Assembly: GCA_002440045.1 (NCBI GenBank)
Contig: DJRI01000046.1
Span: 1 to 8,023, forward strand
Length of the DNA stretch: 8,023 bases
Reading direction: 5' to 3'
DNA from: Ruminococcaceae bacterium UBA6364
GTDB lineage: Bacteria > Bacillota > Clostridia > Oscillospirales > Acutalibacteraceae
Shown here piece after piece: positions 1-5,870 of the stretch. A model generated the notes under the pieces. That model worked only from the letters and a program-made list of their open reading frames with translations. It ran no database searches and was not told the DNA's origin. Position numbers and translations under genes: made by a program. The first letter of the stretch is position 1. Each line of letters starts with the position of its first letter.

Positions 1-6
1 TATAAT

Positions 7-21
7 CGCGGCGAAGCCGCG
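7..21. other. GC-rich perfect hairpin at window edge
   Basis: CGCGGC (7-12) and GCCGCG (16-21) form a perfect 6-bp stem around a GAA loop. It lies about 45 bases past the mnmA stop and could be the terminator of the cysK-nadA-mnmA unit. The six bases visible beyond it on the minus strand (ATTATA) contain no T-run, so a terminator cannot be confirmed. It could also be the first arm of a dispersed repeat that continues outside the window. Confidence 0.35.
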
Positions 22-70
22 CGCTAAAAGCTAACAGCTAACAGCTAACAGCTAACGACTAACAGCTTAT
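22..70. repeat. Tandem heptamer repeat (AGCTAAC)n
   Basis: Four perfect head-to-tail copies of AGCTAAC occupy 29-56. A degenerate copy precedes them (CGCTAAA, 22-28) and two follow (GACTAAC, 57-63; AGCTTAT, 64-70). The array runs directly into the mnmA stop codon (67-69). Read on the minus strand the unit is GTTAGCT. No coding role is visible. It is a simple-sequence array in the 3' untranslated region, possibly a replication-slippage tract or part of a dispersed intergenic element. Confidence 0.85.
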
Positions 71-1137
71 TCTATTATTCCGCCGCCTATTACCGTGTCG
101 CCGTCATAAAGCGCCACTGTCTGACCCTTTGTGATGGCTCTTTGCGGTTCGTCAAAGGTGACGTGAATGCGGTTTTTGCCGATGACTTCAACCGTTGCCC
201 ATTGCTCTTTCTGACGGTAACGAACCTTTGCCTTTGCCCTGAAAGAGCCTTGCGGCTCGTCAAATGCAATATAATTAAAATCTTTTGCGTCAAACTCGCG
301 CTTAAAAAGCTCTTCGTTGCCGCCCAAAACGACCTTGTTTTCTTTTGGAAGAATTTCGGTTACATAAAGCGGCTTTTCGGCGGCAATGCCGAGTCCGCGC
401 CTTTGACCGAGAGTGTAGTTTATAATGCCCTTGTGCTTTCCGAGGACTTTTCCGTCGGAGGTGCAAAAATCGCCGGGTTTATATGTCTTGCCTGTAAAGC
501 GCCTGATAAATGCGGCATAGTCGCCGTCGGGCACAAAGCAAATATCCTGGCTGTCGGGCTTGTCCGAATTAAAAAAGCCCTGCTCTTCGGCAATGCGGCG
601 CGTTTCGTCTTTGTCCTTTACCGTGCCGAGCGGAAAAAGCGTGTGCTTTAACTGCTCCTGCGTTAAAAATGAAAGAACATAGCTTTGGTCTTTGTCAAGA
701 TTATCTGCCTTTTTAAGAAGAAATCTGCCGTCTTTTTCTTCGATTTTTGCATAATGGCCTGTTACAACATAGCGGCAGTTAAGCTCTTTTGCCCTGTTAT
801 AAAGGCTTTCAAACTTTAAATAGCGGTTGCAGTCAACGCAGGGGTTCGGCGTTGCGCCGTTTTCATATGACGAAATAAACGGCTCTATGACGCGCTCTTT
901 AAAGTCAGAGGTGAAGTTAAAAACATAGTACGGAATTTTAAGCTTAAAAGCCACAGAACGCGCGTCCTCAACATCATCAAGAGAACAGCACGTTTTACTG
1001 CGGCTTACGCCTATATCATCGTTTGTGTAAAGCTTCATTGTAACGCCTATACAGTCGAAGCCCTTTTGTTTCATAAGATAAGCGGCAACCGAAGAGTCAA
1101 CGCCGCCGCTCATCGCTATTAATGCTTTTTCTGTCAT
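67..1137 (-). CDS. mnmA: tRNA-specific 2-thiouridylase MnmA
   Basis: This enzyme activates U34 of the wobble position in tRNA-Lys, -Glu and -Gln with ATP and installs sulfur passed on from cysteine desulfurase, giving 2-thiouridine in the cytosol. The 356 residues match the family length. The PP-loop SGGVDSS (10-16) binds ATP. The catalytic cysteines are predicted to be C103 (TPNPCVDCN, 97-104) and C200 (DSQDICF, 195-201). GHYA (127-130) and YTLGQRRGLG (241-250) are further family motifs. Position 100 is Cys, giving CxxC, where the E. coli enzyme has Asp. The ATG overlaps the nadA stop (ATGA). Only a distant AGGA lies upstream, so translational coupling is likely. The gene ends in TAA at a heptamer repeat. 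Confidence 0.95.
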   Translation of the reverse strand: MTEKALIAMSGGVDSSVAAYLMKQKGFDCIGVTMKLYTNDDIGVSRSKTCCSLDDVEDARSVAFKLKIPYYVFNFTSDFKERVIEPFISSYENGATPNPCVDCNRYLKFESLYNRAKELNCRYVVTGHYAKIEEKDGRFLLKKADNLDKDQSYVLSFLTQEQLKHTLFPLGTVKDKDETRRIAEEQGFFNSDKPDSQDICFVPDGDYAAFIRRFTGKTYKPGDFCTSDGKVLGKHKGIINYTLGQRRGLGIAAEKPLYVTEILPKENKVVLGGNEELFKREFDAKDFNYIAFDEPQGSFRAKAKVRYRQKEQWATVEVIGKNRIHVTFDEPQRAITKGQTVALYDGDTVIGGGIIE

Positions 1138-2069
1138 CCGAGTTCAATCATCCTGTCAATGCACCTGCGTGCAGCTTCAATTGTTTCTTTTGAAAGTGAA
1201 ATTTCTTCGCCGCCGCCCGTCAACGCATAATAAACGTCCGAAAGCGCGGTGAGCTTCATATTGGGGCAAATAAGGTCTTTTGAAAGGGGATAAAAGCGTT
1301 TGTCCCTGCACTCAAAGCTGAGGTGCTCTGCAATGCTTGTTTCTGTGCCGATTATAAATTCTTTTGCGTCGCTGTTTTTTGCAAAATTCATAATTCCCGA
1401 GGTCGAGCCGACATAATCGGCTTCTTTAACAACCTCGGGCTTGCACTCGGGGTGCACAAGGAAAAGGGCGTTCGGGTGAAGTGCCTTTGCCTTTTTAACC
1501 TCAAGAGCCGAGATTTTTGCATGCGTGGGGCAACCGCCGTGAACAAATTTAAAGGTTTTTTCGGGAATCTGTTTTTCAACCCAGCTTCCGAGATTGCAGT
1601 CGGGAATGAAAAGTATTTTGTCATTCTCAAGCTTTTTGACAATCTCAACAGCCGATGACGACGTAACGCATACGTCGCAGGTTGTTTTGAGCTCTGCCGT
1701 GGTGTTTATGTAGGCAACAACGGTGTAATCCTTATATTGCTCCTTTAATGCCGAAAGCAGCTCAACGTCAAGCTGTTCTGCCATGGGGCATGCCGCCTCG
1801 GCATTTGCAAGGATAACCTTTTTTTCGGGTGAAAGAATTTTTACCGTTTCAGCCATAAAGCGAACGCCGCACATAATAACCGTTTTGCAGTCGGTCTCGG
1901 CGGCTTTTTTGCTTAGTGCAAACGAGTCGCCGACAAAATCGGCAATCTCGGTTATCGCCCTTGACTGGTAGCTGTGCGCGAGGATAAATGCTCCGCTCTC
2001 TTCTTTGGCTTTTAAAATTGCCTGCTGTAAAGAGCTTACAGTCCAAACATCGCGGCAGTGATTGCTCAT
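1134..2069 (-). CDS. nadA: Quinolinate synthase NadA
   Basis: NadA condenses iminoaspartate with dihydroxyacetone phosphate to quinolinate, the precursor of NAD, using an oxygen-sensitive [4Fe-4S] cluster. The protein has 311 residues, the usual length for the short Firmicute and archaeal type. By family alignment the three cluster ligands are probably C94 (AACPMAE), C209 (VHPEC) and C268 (ICPNMK). Other conserved parts are AHSYQ (31-35), CGVRFMAET (67-75), YINTTAELK (120-128), TSG (223-225) and GTE (241-243). The gene starts 19 bases after cysK with a good ribosome binding site (GAAAGGA), and its TGA stop overlaps the mnmA start. No nadB or nadC is present in the window, which is unusual because nadA is often found with them. 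The iminoaspartate source must lie elsewhere. Confidence 0.95.
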   Translation of the reverse strand: MSNHCRDVWTVSSLQQAILKAKEESGAFILAHSYQSRAITEIADFVGDSFALSKKAAETDCKTVIMCGVRFMAETVKILSPEKKVILANAEAACPMAEQLDVELLSALKEQYKDYTVVAYINTTAELKTTCDVCVTSSSAVEIVKKLENDKILFIPDCNLGSWVEKQIPEKTFKFVHGGCPTHAKISALEVKKAKALHPNALFLVHPECKPEVVKEADYVGSTSGIMNFAKNSDAKEFIIGTETSIAEHLSFECRDKRFYPLSKDLICPNMKLTALSDVYYALTGGGEEISLSKETIEAARRCIDRMIELG

Positions 2070-2088
2070 AAAATTTTAGTCCTTTCGG

Positions 2089-3021
2089 TTAATCGTTAAA
2101 AAGGGGAGTAGACAAGTATCTGTCGCCCGTGTCGGGGAACAGAACAACTATTGTTTTGCCTTCGTTTTCGGGACGTTTTGCAATTTCTGCGGCGGCATAA
2201 AGCGCCGCACCAGAAGAAATTCCGACAAGAACGCCTTCTTTTTTGCCGACGAGCTTGCCGTAAGAAAATGCGTCGTCGTTATCGACCGGGAAAACTTCGT
2301 CGTAAATCTTTGTGTCAAGCACATCGGGAACAAACCCTGCGCCGATACCCTGAATTTTGTGCGCGCCCGGAACACCCGTTGAAAGTACTGCCGAGGTTTT
2401 CGGCTCTACGGCAACAATTTTAACATCGGGATTTTTCTCTTTTAAATATTTGCCGACGCCCGTAATTGTGCCGCCTGTGCCGACGCCCGCAACAAAAATA
2501 TCGACTTTGCCGTCGGTATCTTCAAAAATTTCGGGGCCTGTTGTTTCATAGTGAGCCTTCGGGTTTGCGGGGTTTACAAACTGACCGGGAATAAAGCTTG
2601 AAGGTATTTCTTTTGCAAGCTCGTTTGCTTTTGCGATTGCGCCCTTCATACCTTTTGCGCCCTCAGAGAGCACAAGCTCTGCGCCGTAGGCTTTCATAAG
2701 CTGTCTGCGTTCAACCGACATGGTGTCGGGCATAACGATAATTATGCGATAACCCCTTGCCGCCGCAACCGAAGCAAGACCGATGCCGGTGTTGCCGCTT
2801 GTCGGCTCTATTATTACAGAATCTTTAGTGAGCTTTCCCGAGCGCTCTGCGTCGTCAAGCATTGCCTTTGCAACGCGGTCTTTAACAGAACCGGCGGGGT
2901 TAAAATATTCAAGCTTTGCAAGAAGTCTTGCTTTTAAATTAAGCTCTTTTTCGATGTGTGTGAGTTCAAGAAGCGGGGTTTTTCCTATAATGAGGTCTGC
3001 TGATTTATAAATTTTTGACAT
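2089..3021 (-). CDS. cysK: Cysteine synthase (O-acetylserine sulfhydrylase, CysK type)
   Basis: This PLP enzyme makes cysteine from O-acetylserine and sulfide in the cytosol. The 310 residues are a full-length fold-type II protein. PAGSVKDR (42-49) carries the PLP lysine K47. TSGNTG (74-79) is the substrate loop, GTGGT (181-185) grips the PLP phosphate, and GISSGAA (267-273) holds the serine facing the pyridine nitrogen. The C-terminal [10 protein letters not shown] is typical of CysK and CysM. CysK is preferred over CysM or cystathionine beta-synthase from length and overall sequence, but the sub-family is not proven. The ribosome binding site AAGGAG lies 9 bases before the ATG. The gene has its own promoter inside metI and is followed by nadA in the same transcript. 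Confidence 0.95.
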   Translation of the reverse strand: MSKIYKSADLIIGKTPLLELTHIEKELNLKARLLAKLEYFNPAGSVKDRVAKAMLDDAERSGKLTKDSVIIEPTSGNTGIGLASVAAARGYRIIIVMPDTMSVERRQLMKAYGAELVLSEGAKGMKGAIAKANELAKEIPSSFIPGQFVNPANPKAHYETTGPEIFEDTDGKVDIFVAGVGTGGTITGVGKYLKEKNPDVKIVAVEPKTSAVLSTGVPGAHKIQGIGAGFVPDVLDTKIYDEVFPVDNDDAFSYGKLVGKKEGVLVGISSGAALYAAAEIAKRPENEGKTIVVLFPDTGDRYLSTPLFND

Positions 3022-3124
3022 AATAATTTCTCCTTAATATTTTAATGTTTTAAGCGTTTTGATGCGGGAATATTACATCGAAAACCTCTCGGAGGGAAAT
3101 ATAATGTCATCTCTCATTACTCCT

Positions 3125-3153
3125 TTTATACTATCTTCTTATGCGCTTGTCAA
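3125..3153 (-). promoter_or_regulatory. Sigma-A-type promoter for cysK-nadA-mnmA, inside the end of metI
   Basis: On the minus strand TTGACA (3148-3153) and TATAAA (3125-3130) are separated by exactly 17 bases. The -35 lies within the last codons of metI and the -10 directly follows its stop. Transcription should begin near 3118, leaving a leader of about 97 bases before cysK. That leader holds a short CCTC-CGA-GAGG hairpin and a 7-base inverted repeat (TAATATT 3035-3041 with AATATTA 3069-3075) that abuts the cysK ribosome binding site. Their role is unknown. No terminator separates metI from cysK, so readthrough from the metQ operon is also possible. Confidence 0.75.
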
Positions 3154-3835
3154 GCTTTACAGCCGCCTTTGTGCCGACAGACTGAAAAATCTGAACAAGC
3201 ACCACAAGAAGTATTACCGCAAGAAGCATAACAAGGTACTTATAACGGTAATAGCCGTAGTTTATAGCTATCTTTCCGAGTCCGCCGCCGCCGATAATTC
3301 CGCTCATGGCGGTGTAGCCGAGAATTGTCGTAAAGGCAATGGTCATATTTGAAATGAGCGACGGAACGGATTCGGGAATCATAACCTTTGTTACAATCTG
3401 AAACGGCGAAGCACCCATACTGCGTGCCATTTCAATAACATTTGGGTTTACTTCGCGCATACACCCTTCAATAAGCCTTGCAACAAACGGGAACGCCGCT
3501 ATTGTAAGAGGCACTATTGAAGCAACCGTGCCGACAGCCGTGCCGACAATTGCGCGTGTAAGCGGAAAAACAAGTATCATCAGAATTAAAAACGGAACAG
3601 AGCGTAATATATTTATTATTACGTTTAAAGCCTTCATAAGCGGCGAGGGGAGCGGTCTTATGCCGTCTTTGTCGCCCGTAACGAGCAAAATTCCGAGCGG
3701 TGCGCCTATAAGCGCCGCAAAAAATGTTGCGGCAAGCGTTACATAAAGAGTCTCCCAAAAGGCAAACGCAAATTCGGATTTAACGATTTCCAATGTTTCA
3801 AGAAGGGTTTCCTGTGAAAAAATTCCGTTAAGCAT
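3131..3835 (-). CDS. metI: Methionine ABC transporter permease MetI
   Basis: MetI is the membrane subunit of the MetNIQ importer, which moves methionine (and often D-Met or analogues) into the cell. The protein has 234 residues, near the family norm. About five membrane segments are visible, around residues 25-52, 71-97, 99-122, 164-184 and 199-221. The EAA loop that contacts the ATPase lies at 134-153 (ARSMGASPFQIV...). The chosen ATG (3833-3835) has GGAGG nine bases upstream and overlaps the end of metN by 8 bases. A longer frame to 3922 would add 29 residues, highly basic in their second half, that fall inside metN, so it is rejected. With metN interrupted, this permease may have no native ATPase unless another MetN-like protein substitutes. 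Confidence 0.92.
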   Translation of the reverse strand: MLNGIFSQETLLETLEIVKSEFAFAFWETLYVTLAATFFAALIGAPLGILLVTGDKDGIRPLPSPLMKALNVIINILRSVPFLILMILVFPLTRAIVGTAVGTVASIVPLTIAAFPFVARLIEGCMREVNPNVIEMARSMGASPFQIVTKVMIPESVPSLISNMTIAFTTILGYTAMSGIIGGGGLGKIAINYGYYRYKYLVMLLAVILLVVLVQIFQSVGTKAAVKLDKRIRR

Positions 3836-4640
3836 TGCATTCAGCCTCCGCTTCAAGCTCCTCCGATAAGTAAGCTTCGTTTTTCTTTGACATATCCTCG
3901 GCGAGCCTTTCCGAGAAAACAAGCAGCTTTGCCGCGTCCGTTTTCGGGGAAGAGAATATTTCGCCGACTTCGCCTTTTTCGGCGACAGAGCCGTTGCTTA
4001 AAATCGCAACATGGCGGCAAATCGCCTTAACAACGCTCATCTGATGCGTTATCATTACAACGGTTATGCCGAGCTTTTCGTTTATTGAGCGCAAAAGCTC
4101 AAGCACAGACGCGGTGGTGTTCGGGTCAAGCGCGCTTGTGGCTTCGTCGCAAAGCAGAATTTTGGGGTTTGACGCCAAAGCCCTTGCTATGGCAACTCTT
4201 TGCTGCTGCCCGCCCGAAAGCTGTGCGGGATATGCCTTTTCTTTATCAAGAAGTCCGACTGTTTCGAGAAGCTCACGCGCTCTCTTTTTTGCTTCGGAGT
4301 GTTTTACACCCTCAAGCTCCAAAGGAAAACACACGTTTTTAAGGCAGTTTTTTTGCATCATAAGGTTAAAGCCCTGAAAAATCATTGCGATTTTTTTGCG
4401 CTCTTCTCATAACTGCTTCTCGGAAAGCTTGCAAAGGTCCGTGTTATCTATAATTACAGAACCCGACGTAGGTCTTTCGAGCATATTTATACATCGTACA
4501 AGGGTGCTTTTGCCTGCGCCGCTTGCGCCTATTATTCCGTAAATATCGCCGTCTTCTATCGAAAGCGAAACATCGTTTAAAGCGTCAACGCTGCCGTCGG
4601 ACAAAACAAAGGTCTTACTTATATTTTTTAATTCTATCAT
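3828..4640 (-). pseudogene. metN: Methionine ABC transporter ATPase MetN, interrupted by an in-frame TGA
   Basis: MetN hydrolyses ATP to drive MetI. The reading frame is continuous over 270 codons except for one TGA (4407-4409) at codon 78. Before it lie codons 1-77 with Walker [10 protein letters not shown] (38-46). After it the same frame continues with EERKKIA and then MIFQGFN (Q-loop), LSGGQQQR (signature, 141-148), ILLCDE (Walker B, 161-166) and MITH (switch His, 199). In relatives the stop position usually holds a charged residue in a helix (LSEKxLRxxRxxIGMIFQ), so a single CGA-to-TGA change is the simplest cause. TGA is a normal stop elsewhere here. An internal ATG (4383-4385) could give a 185-residue C-terminal fragment without Walker A. 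The frame ends about 70 residues short of usual MetN, lacking the C-terminal NIL/ACT-like methionine-sensing domain. It starts 6 bases after metQ with a weak ribosome binding site. A sequencing error or polymorphism is possible. Confidence 0.85.
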
Positions 4641-4646
4641 TTTATC

Positions 4647-5510
4647 TCACTTTTCACTTTTAATTGCGTCCAATGTTGTTTGTTTTCCGCCGTATATGCC
4701 GAGCGGCTCAACGTGTATTGCCGCAACAGATACCAAGTGAGTGTTGTTCTTTTCGTTGAAATCGTCAAGATAGGGTTTGTGCTGGAAATAGTTTGCAAGA
4801 ACGGTGCCGTCTTCAACAATGTTGTTCGGAATAACGTAGTCGTTATATTCTTTTACGTCAAGAACAATGCCTTTTTCTGCAAGAATTTCTTTAGCGGTTG
4901 CAAGAATTTCGGCGTGGGGTGTGGGCGAAGCGGCAACAGAGATTGTTTTGCCTTTAAGTGCTTCGTAATCAACGCTGCTGTCAAAGCCGTCTGTGGGGTC
5001 GTCTACAACGGAAACAACCGCGCCGTCATATTTTTCTTTTATAAAGTCGGCTGTTTTTTTGCTTTTAAGAGCGGCTATAAGAGCTTTGACCTCGGGCAGG
5101 TTTTCGTTGCCTTCTTTTACAGCGACGATGTTTGCGTATGCCGAAGATGAGCCTTCAAGTGCCAGAGCGTCTTTAGAGGGGTTAAGCCCGTCGTTTATTG
5201 CATAGTTTGAATTGATTATAGCATAGTCAACGTCTTTAAGCACGTTGGGAAGCTGAGCGGCTTCGGACTCTGTGAACTTGATGTTGTGGGGATTTTCTGC
5301 AATGTCAAGCACGGTTGCTGTTATGCCCGCGCCGTCTTTAAGCTTTATAATGCCGAGGTCCTGAAGTAAAAGAAGAGCTCTTGCTTCGTTTGTGGTGTCG
5401 TTGGGAATAGCTATCTGAATTTGGTCTTTTTTATTACCGCATGCGGCAAGGGAAATAACGGTTGCAATTGTGAGGATTACCGCAAGAACGGCTGATACTG
5501 TTTTTTTCAT
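4647..5510 (-). CDS. metQ: Methionine-binding lipoprotein MetQ (NlpA family), circularly permuted
   Basis: MetQ is the membrane-anchored substrate receptor for MetNI. The protein has 287 residues. A lipoprotein signal (K2, K3, hydrophobic 5-20, lipobox LAAC with C24) is clear. The mature domain has the family blocks in swapped order. Residues 29-168 hold the canonical second part: QIAIPNDTTNEARALLLLQ, LKDGAG, DIAENPHN, EAAQLP, NSNYA and a terminal GAVV. Residues 188-287 hold the canonical first part: SPTPHAEIL, DYVIPNN, ANYFQHKPYLDDFN, IHVEPLGIY and LDAIKSEK. An acidic linker (169-187) joins them. E. coli MetQ has the reverse order. The ATG at 5508-5510 has AAGGAAG nine bases upstream. An upstream GTG (5574-5576) would bury the signal peptide and is rejected. 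The gene is first in the metQ-metN-metI operon, behind a leader with a terminator. Confidence 0.93.
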   Translation of the reverse strand: MKKTVSAVLAVILTIATVISLAACGNKKDQIQIAIPNDTTNEARALLLLQDLGIIKLKDGAGITATVLDIAENPHNIKFTESEAAQLPNVLKDVDYAIINSNYAINDGLNPSKDALALEGSSSAYANIVAVKEGNENLPEVKALIAALKSKKTADFIKEKYDGAVVSVVDDPTDGFDSSVDYEALKGKTISVAASPTPHAEILATAKEILAEKGIVLDVKEYNDYVIPNNIVEDGTVLANYFQHKPYLDDFNEKNNTHLVSVAAIHVEPLGIYGGKQTTLDAIKSEK

Positions 5511-5572
5511 AAAATTATACTTCCTTTCGGCTTTTTTTAAAAATTTTGAATGTGTTTTTGAAAAAAACAGGG

Positions 5573-5629
5573 TCACATTCGCCCGTACCGAAAGTTTGCT
5601 CTTACGAGCTTTTCAAAAAGATTTTTCAT
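5573..5629 (-). CDS. Second leader mini-ORF (18 aa) upstream of metQ
   Basis: ATG at 5627-5629 opens an 18-codon frame, MKNLFEKLVRANFRYGRM, ending in TGA at 5573-5575. A ribosome binding site (GGGAG, 9 bases before ATG) is present directly after a small hairpin (CGCTT-TTTT-AAGCG, 5645-5658). The ORF lies between the attenuator terminator and metQ, 62 bases before the metQ start. CTTTCGG within its codons (5588-5594 on the plus strand reads CCGAAAG) is complementary to the CCGAAAG at the front of the metQ ribosome binding site (5524-5530). Translating this ORF might therefore unmask metQ. The peptide is basic and matches no family I recognise. It may be chance coding within a structured leader. 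Confidence 0.4.
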   Translation of the reverse strand: MKNLFEKLVRANFRYGRM

Positions 5630-5672
5630 AAGGACTCTCTCCCACGCTTAAAAAAGCGGATAAAATAAAAAT

Positions 5673-5695
5673 CGCGGAACTTTTTAAGCTCCGCG
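5673..5695 (-). terminator. Intrinsic terminator between the leader ORF and metQ (attenuator)
   Basis: On the minus strand CGCGGAGCTT (5695-5686) pairs with AAGTTCCGCG (5682-5673): ten pairs including one G-U, around an AAA loop. A T-rich tract follows (ATTTTTATTTTA, 5672-5661). It sits 26 bases after the stop of the Met/Cys-rich ORF and 160 bases before metQ. Since no promoter is evident between it and metQ, it probably works as a conditional terminator rather than a simple gene end. Confidence 0.85.
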
Positions 5696-5721
5696 GTTTA
5701 AACAAGGTTTTTGCAAAGGAT

Positions 5722-5832
5722 TCAATCCTCGGCATTTTTACGGAGCTTTTTAAAAAAGGGTACGCAAAAGGATGTGCACATGGTGCACATGCACATGGTC
5801 ATTGTGTAAGTTGCGGTTGCTGCCCTTTTCAT
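5722..5832 (-). CDS. Met/Cys-rich 36-aa leader peptide
   Basis: ATG (5830-5832) has a near-ideal ribosome binding site (AAGAAGGAG, 5841-5849, 8 bases away). The frame ends in TGA (5722-5724). The centre reads MTMCMCTMCTSFC (residues 11-23). All four internal Met (11, 13, 15, 18) and all four Cys (14, 16, 19, 23) lie there, followed by a basic tail FFKKLRKNAED (26-36). Thr is also frequent (six). A promoter 39 bases upstream and a terminator 26 bases downstream frame it neatly. Position before a methionine transporter operon, with cysK further down, and an antiterminator-like segment in codons 28-31 suggest a regulatory leader peptide for Met/Cys availability. A stand-alone cysteine-rich small protein or metal-binding peptide cannot be excluded. 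I recognise no homologue. Confidence 0.65.
   Translation of the reverse strand: MKRAATATYTMTMCMCTMCTSFCVPFFKKLRKNAED
5772..5790 (-). other. Perfect hairpin in the Met/Cys codon run
   Basis: ATGTGCAC (5772-5779) and GTGCACAT (5783-5790) form a perfect 8-bp stem with a 3-base loop, spanning codons 15-20 of the leader ORF. The same tract is made of two tandem 9-mers (GTGCACATG at 5774-5782 and 5783-5791). In an attenuator such a hairpin could pause RNA polymerase so that a ribosome catches up. It may also simply reflect the repeat that encodes the Met-Cys units. Confidence 0.7.
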
Positions 5833-5870
5833 AATGAAATCTCCTTCTTGTAATTTTTAAGATTGCTTGA

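Larger units (their letters stand above)
5511..5864 (-). promoter_or_regulatory. Putative Met/Cys ribosome-mediated attenuator leader of metQNI
   Basis: The predicted transcript start (about 5864) is followed by a 36-codon Met/Cys-rich ORF, a strong terminator and then metQ, with no second promoter visible. RNA AAGCUCCG inside the ORF (5748 to 5741, codons 28-31) is perfectly complementary to CGGAGCUU in the terminator 5' arm (5693 to 5686), extendable by a U-G pair. The same ORF segment resembles the terminator 3' arm (AAAAAGCUCCG against AAAAAGUUCCG). It therefore fits the part of an antiterminator. It begins 16 bases beyond the last Cys codon, about one ribosome half-footprint. A ribosome stalled on scarce Met or Cys would leave it free to pair (readthrough), and one that advances would mask it (termination). 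The structure is seen in the sequence, and the mechanism is inferred. No SAM-I or T-box motif was found. Confidence 0.6.

Noticed and set aside
142..651. Long plus-strand open frame opposite mnmA
   Set aside because: It lies fully antisense to a well conserved gene, has no ribosome binding site and resembles no protein. The same holds for the other plus-strand frames.
3079..3112. Tiny ORFs in the cysK leader (for example MRDDIIFPSERFSM)
   Set aside because: The likely transcript start lies so close that their ribosome binding site would not be transcribed from the cysK promoter, and no amino-acid bias relevant to cysteine is seen.
3836..3922. N-terminal extension of MetI
   Set aside because: The extra 29 residues are highly basic in their second half and lie within metN. 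The inner ATG has GGAGG at a good distance.
4407..4409. TGA in metN as a recoded sense codon or selenocysteine
   Set aside because: At least four other genes in the window end in TGA, the site is not a redox position, and no selenocysteine insertion hairpin is evident.
5511..5576. Upstream GTG start of metQ at 5576
   Set aside because: It would add 22 residues rich in charge before the lipoprotein signal peptide. The internal ATG has a good ribosome binding site and an ideal signal sequence.
5511..5700. SAM-I (S-box) riboswitch or Met T-box upstream of metQ
   Set aside because: The conserved S-box core (GAGGGA, then CCCGGCAACC-like sequence) and the T-box sequence (TGG in an AGGGTGGNACC-like context) are both absent on the minus strand.
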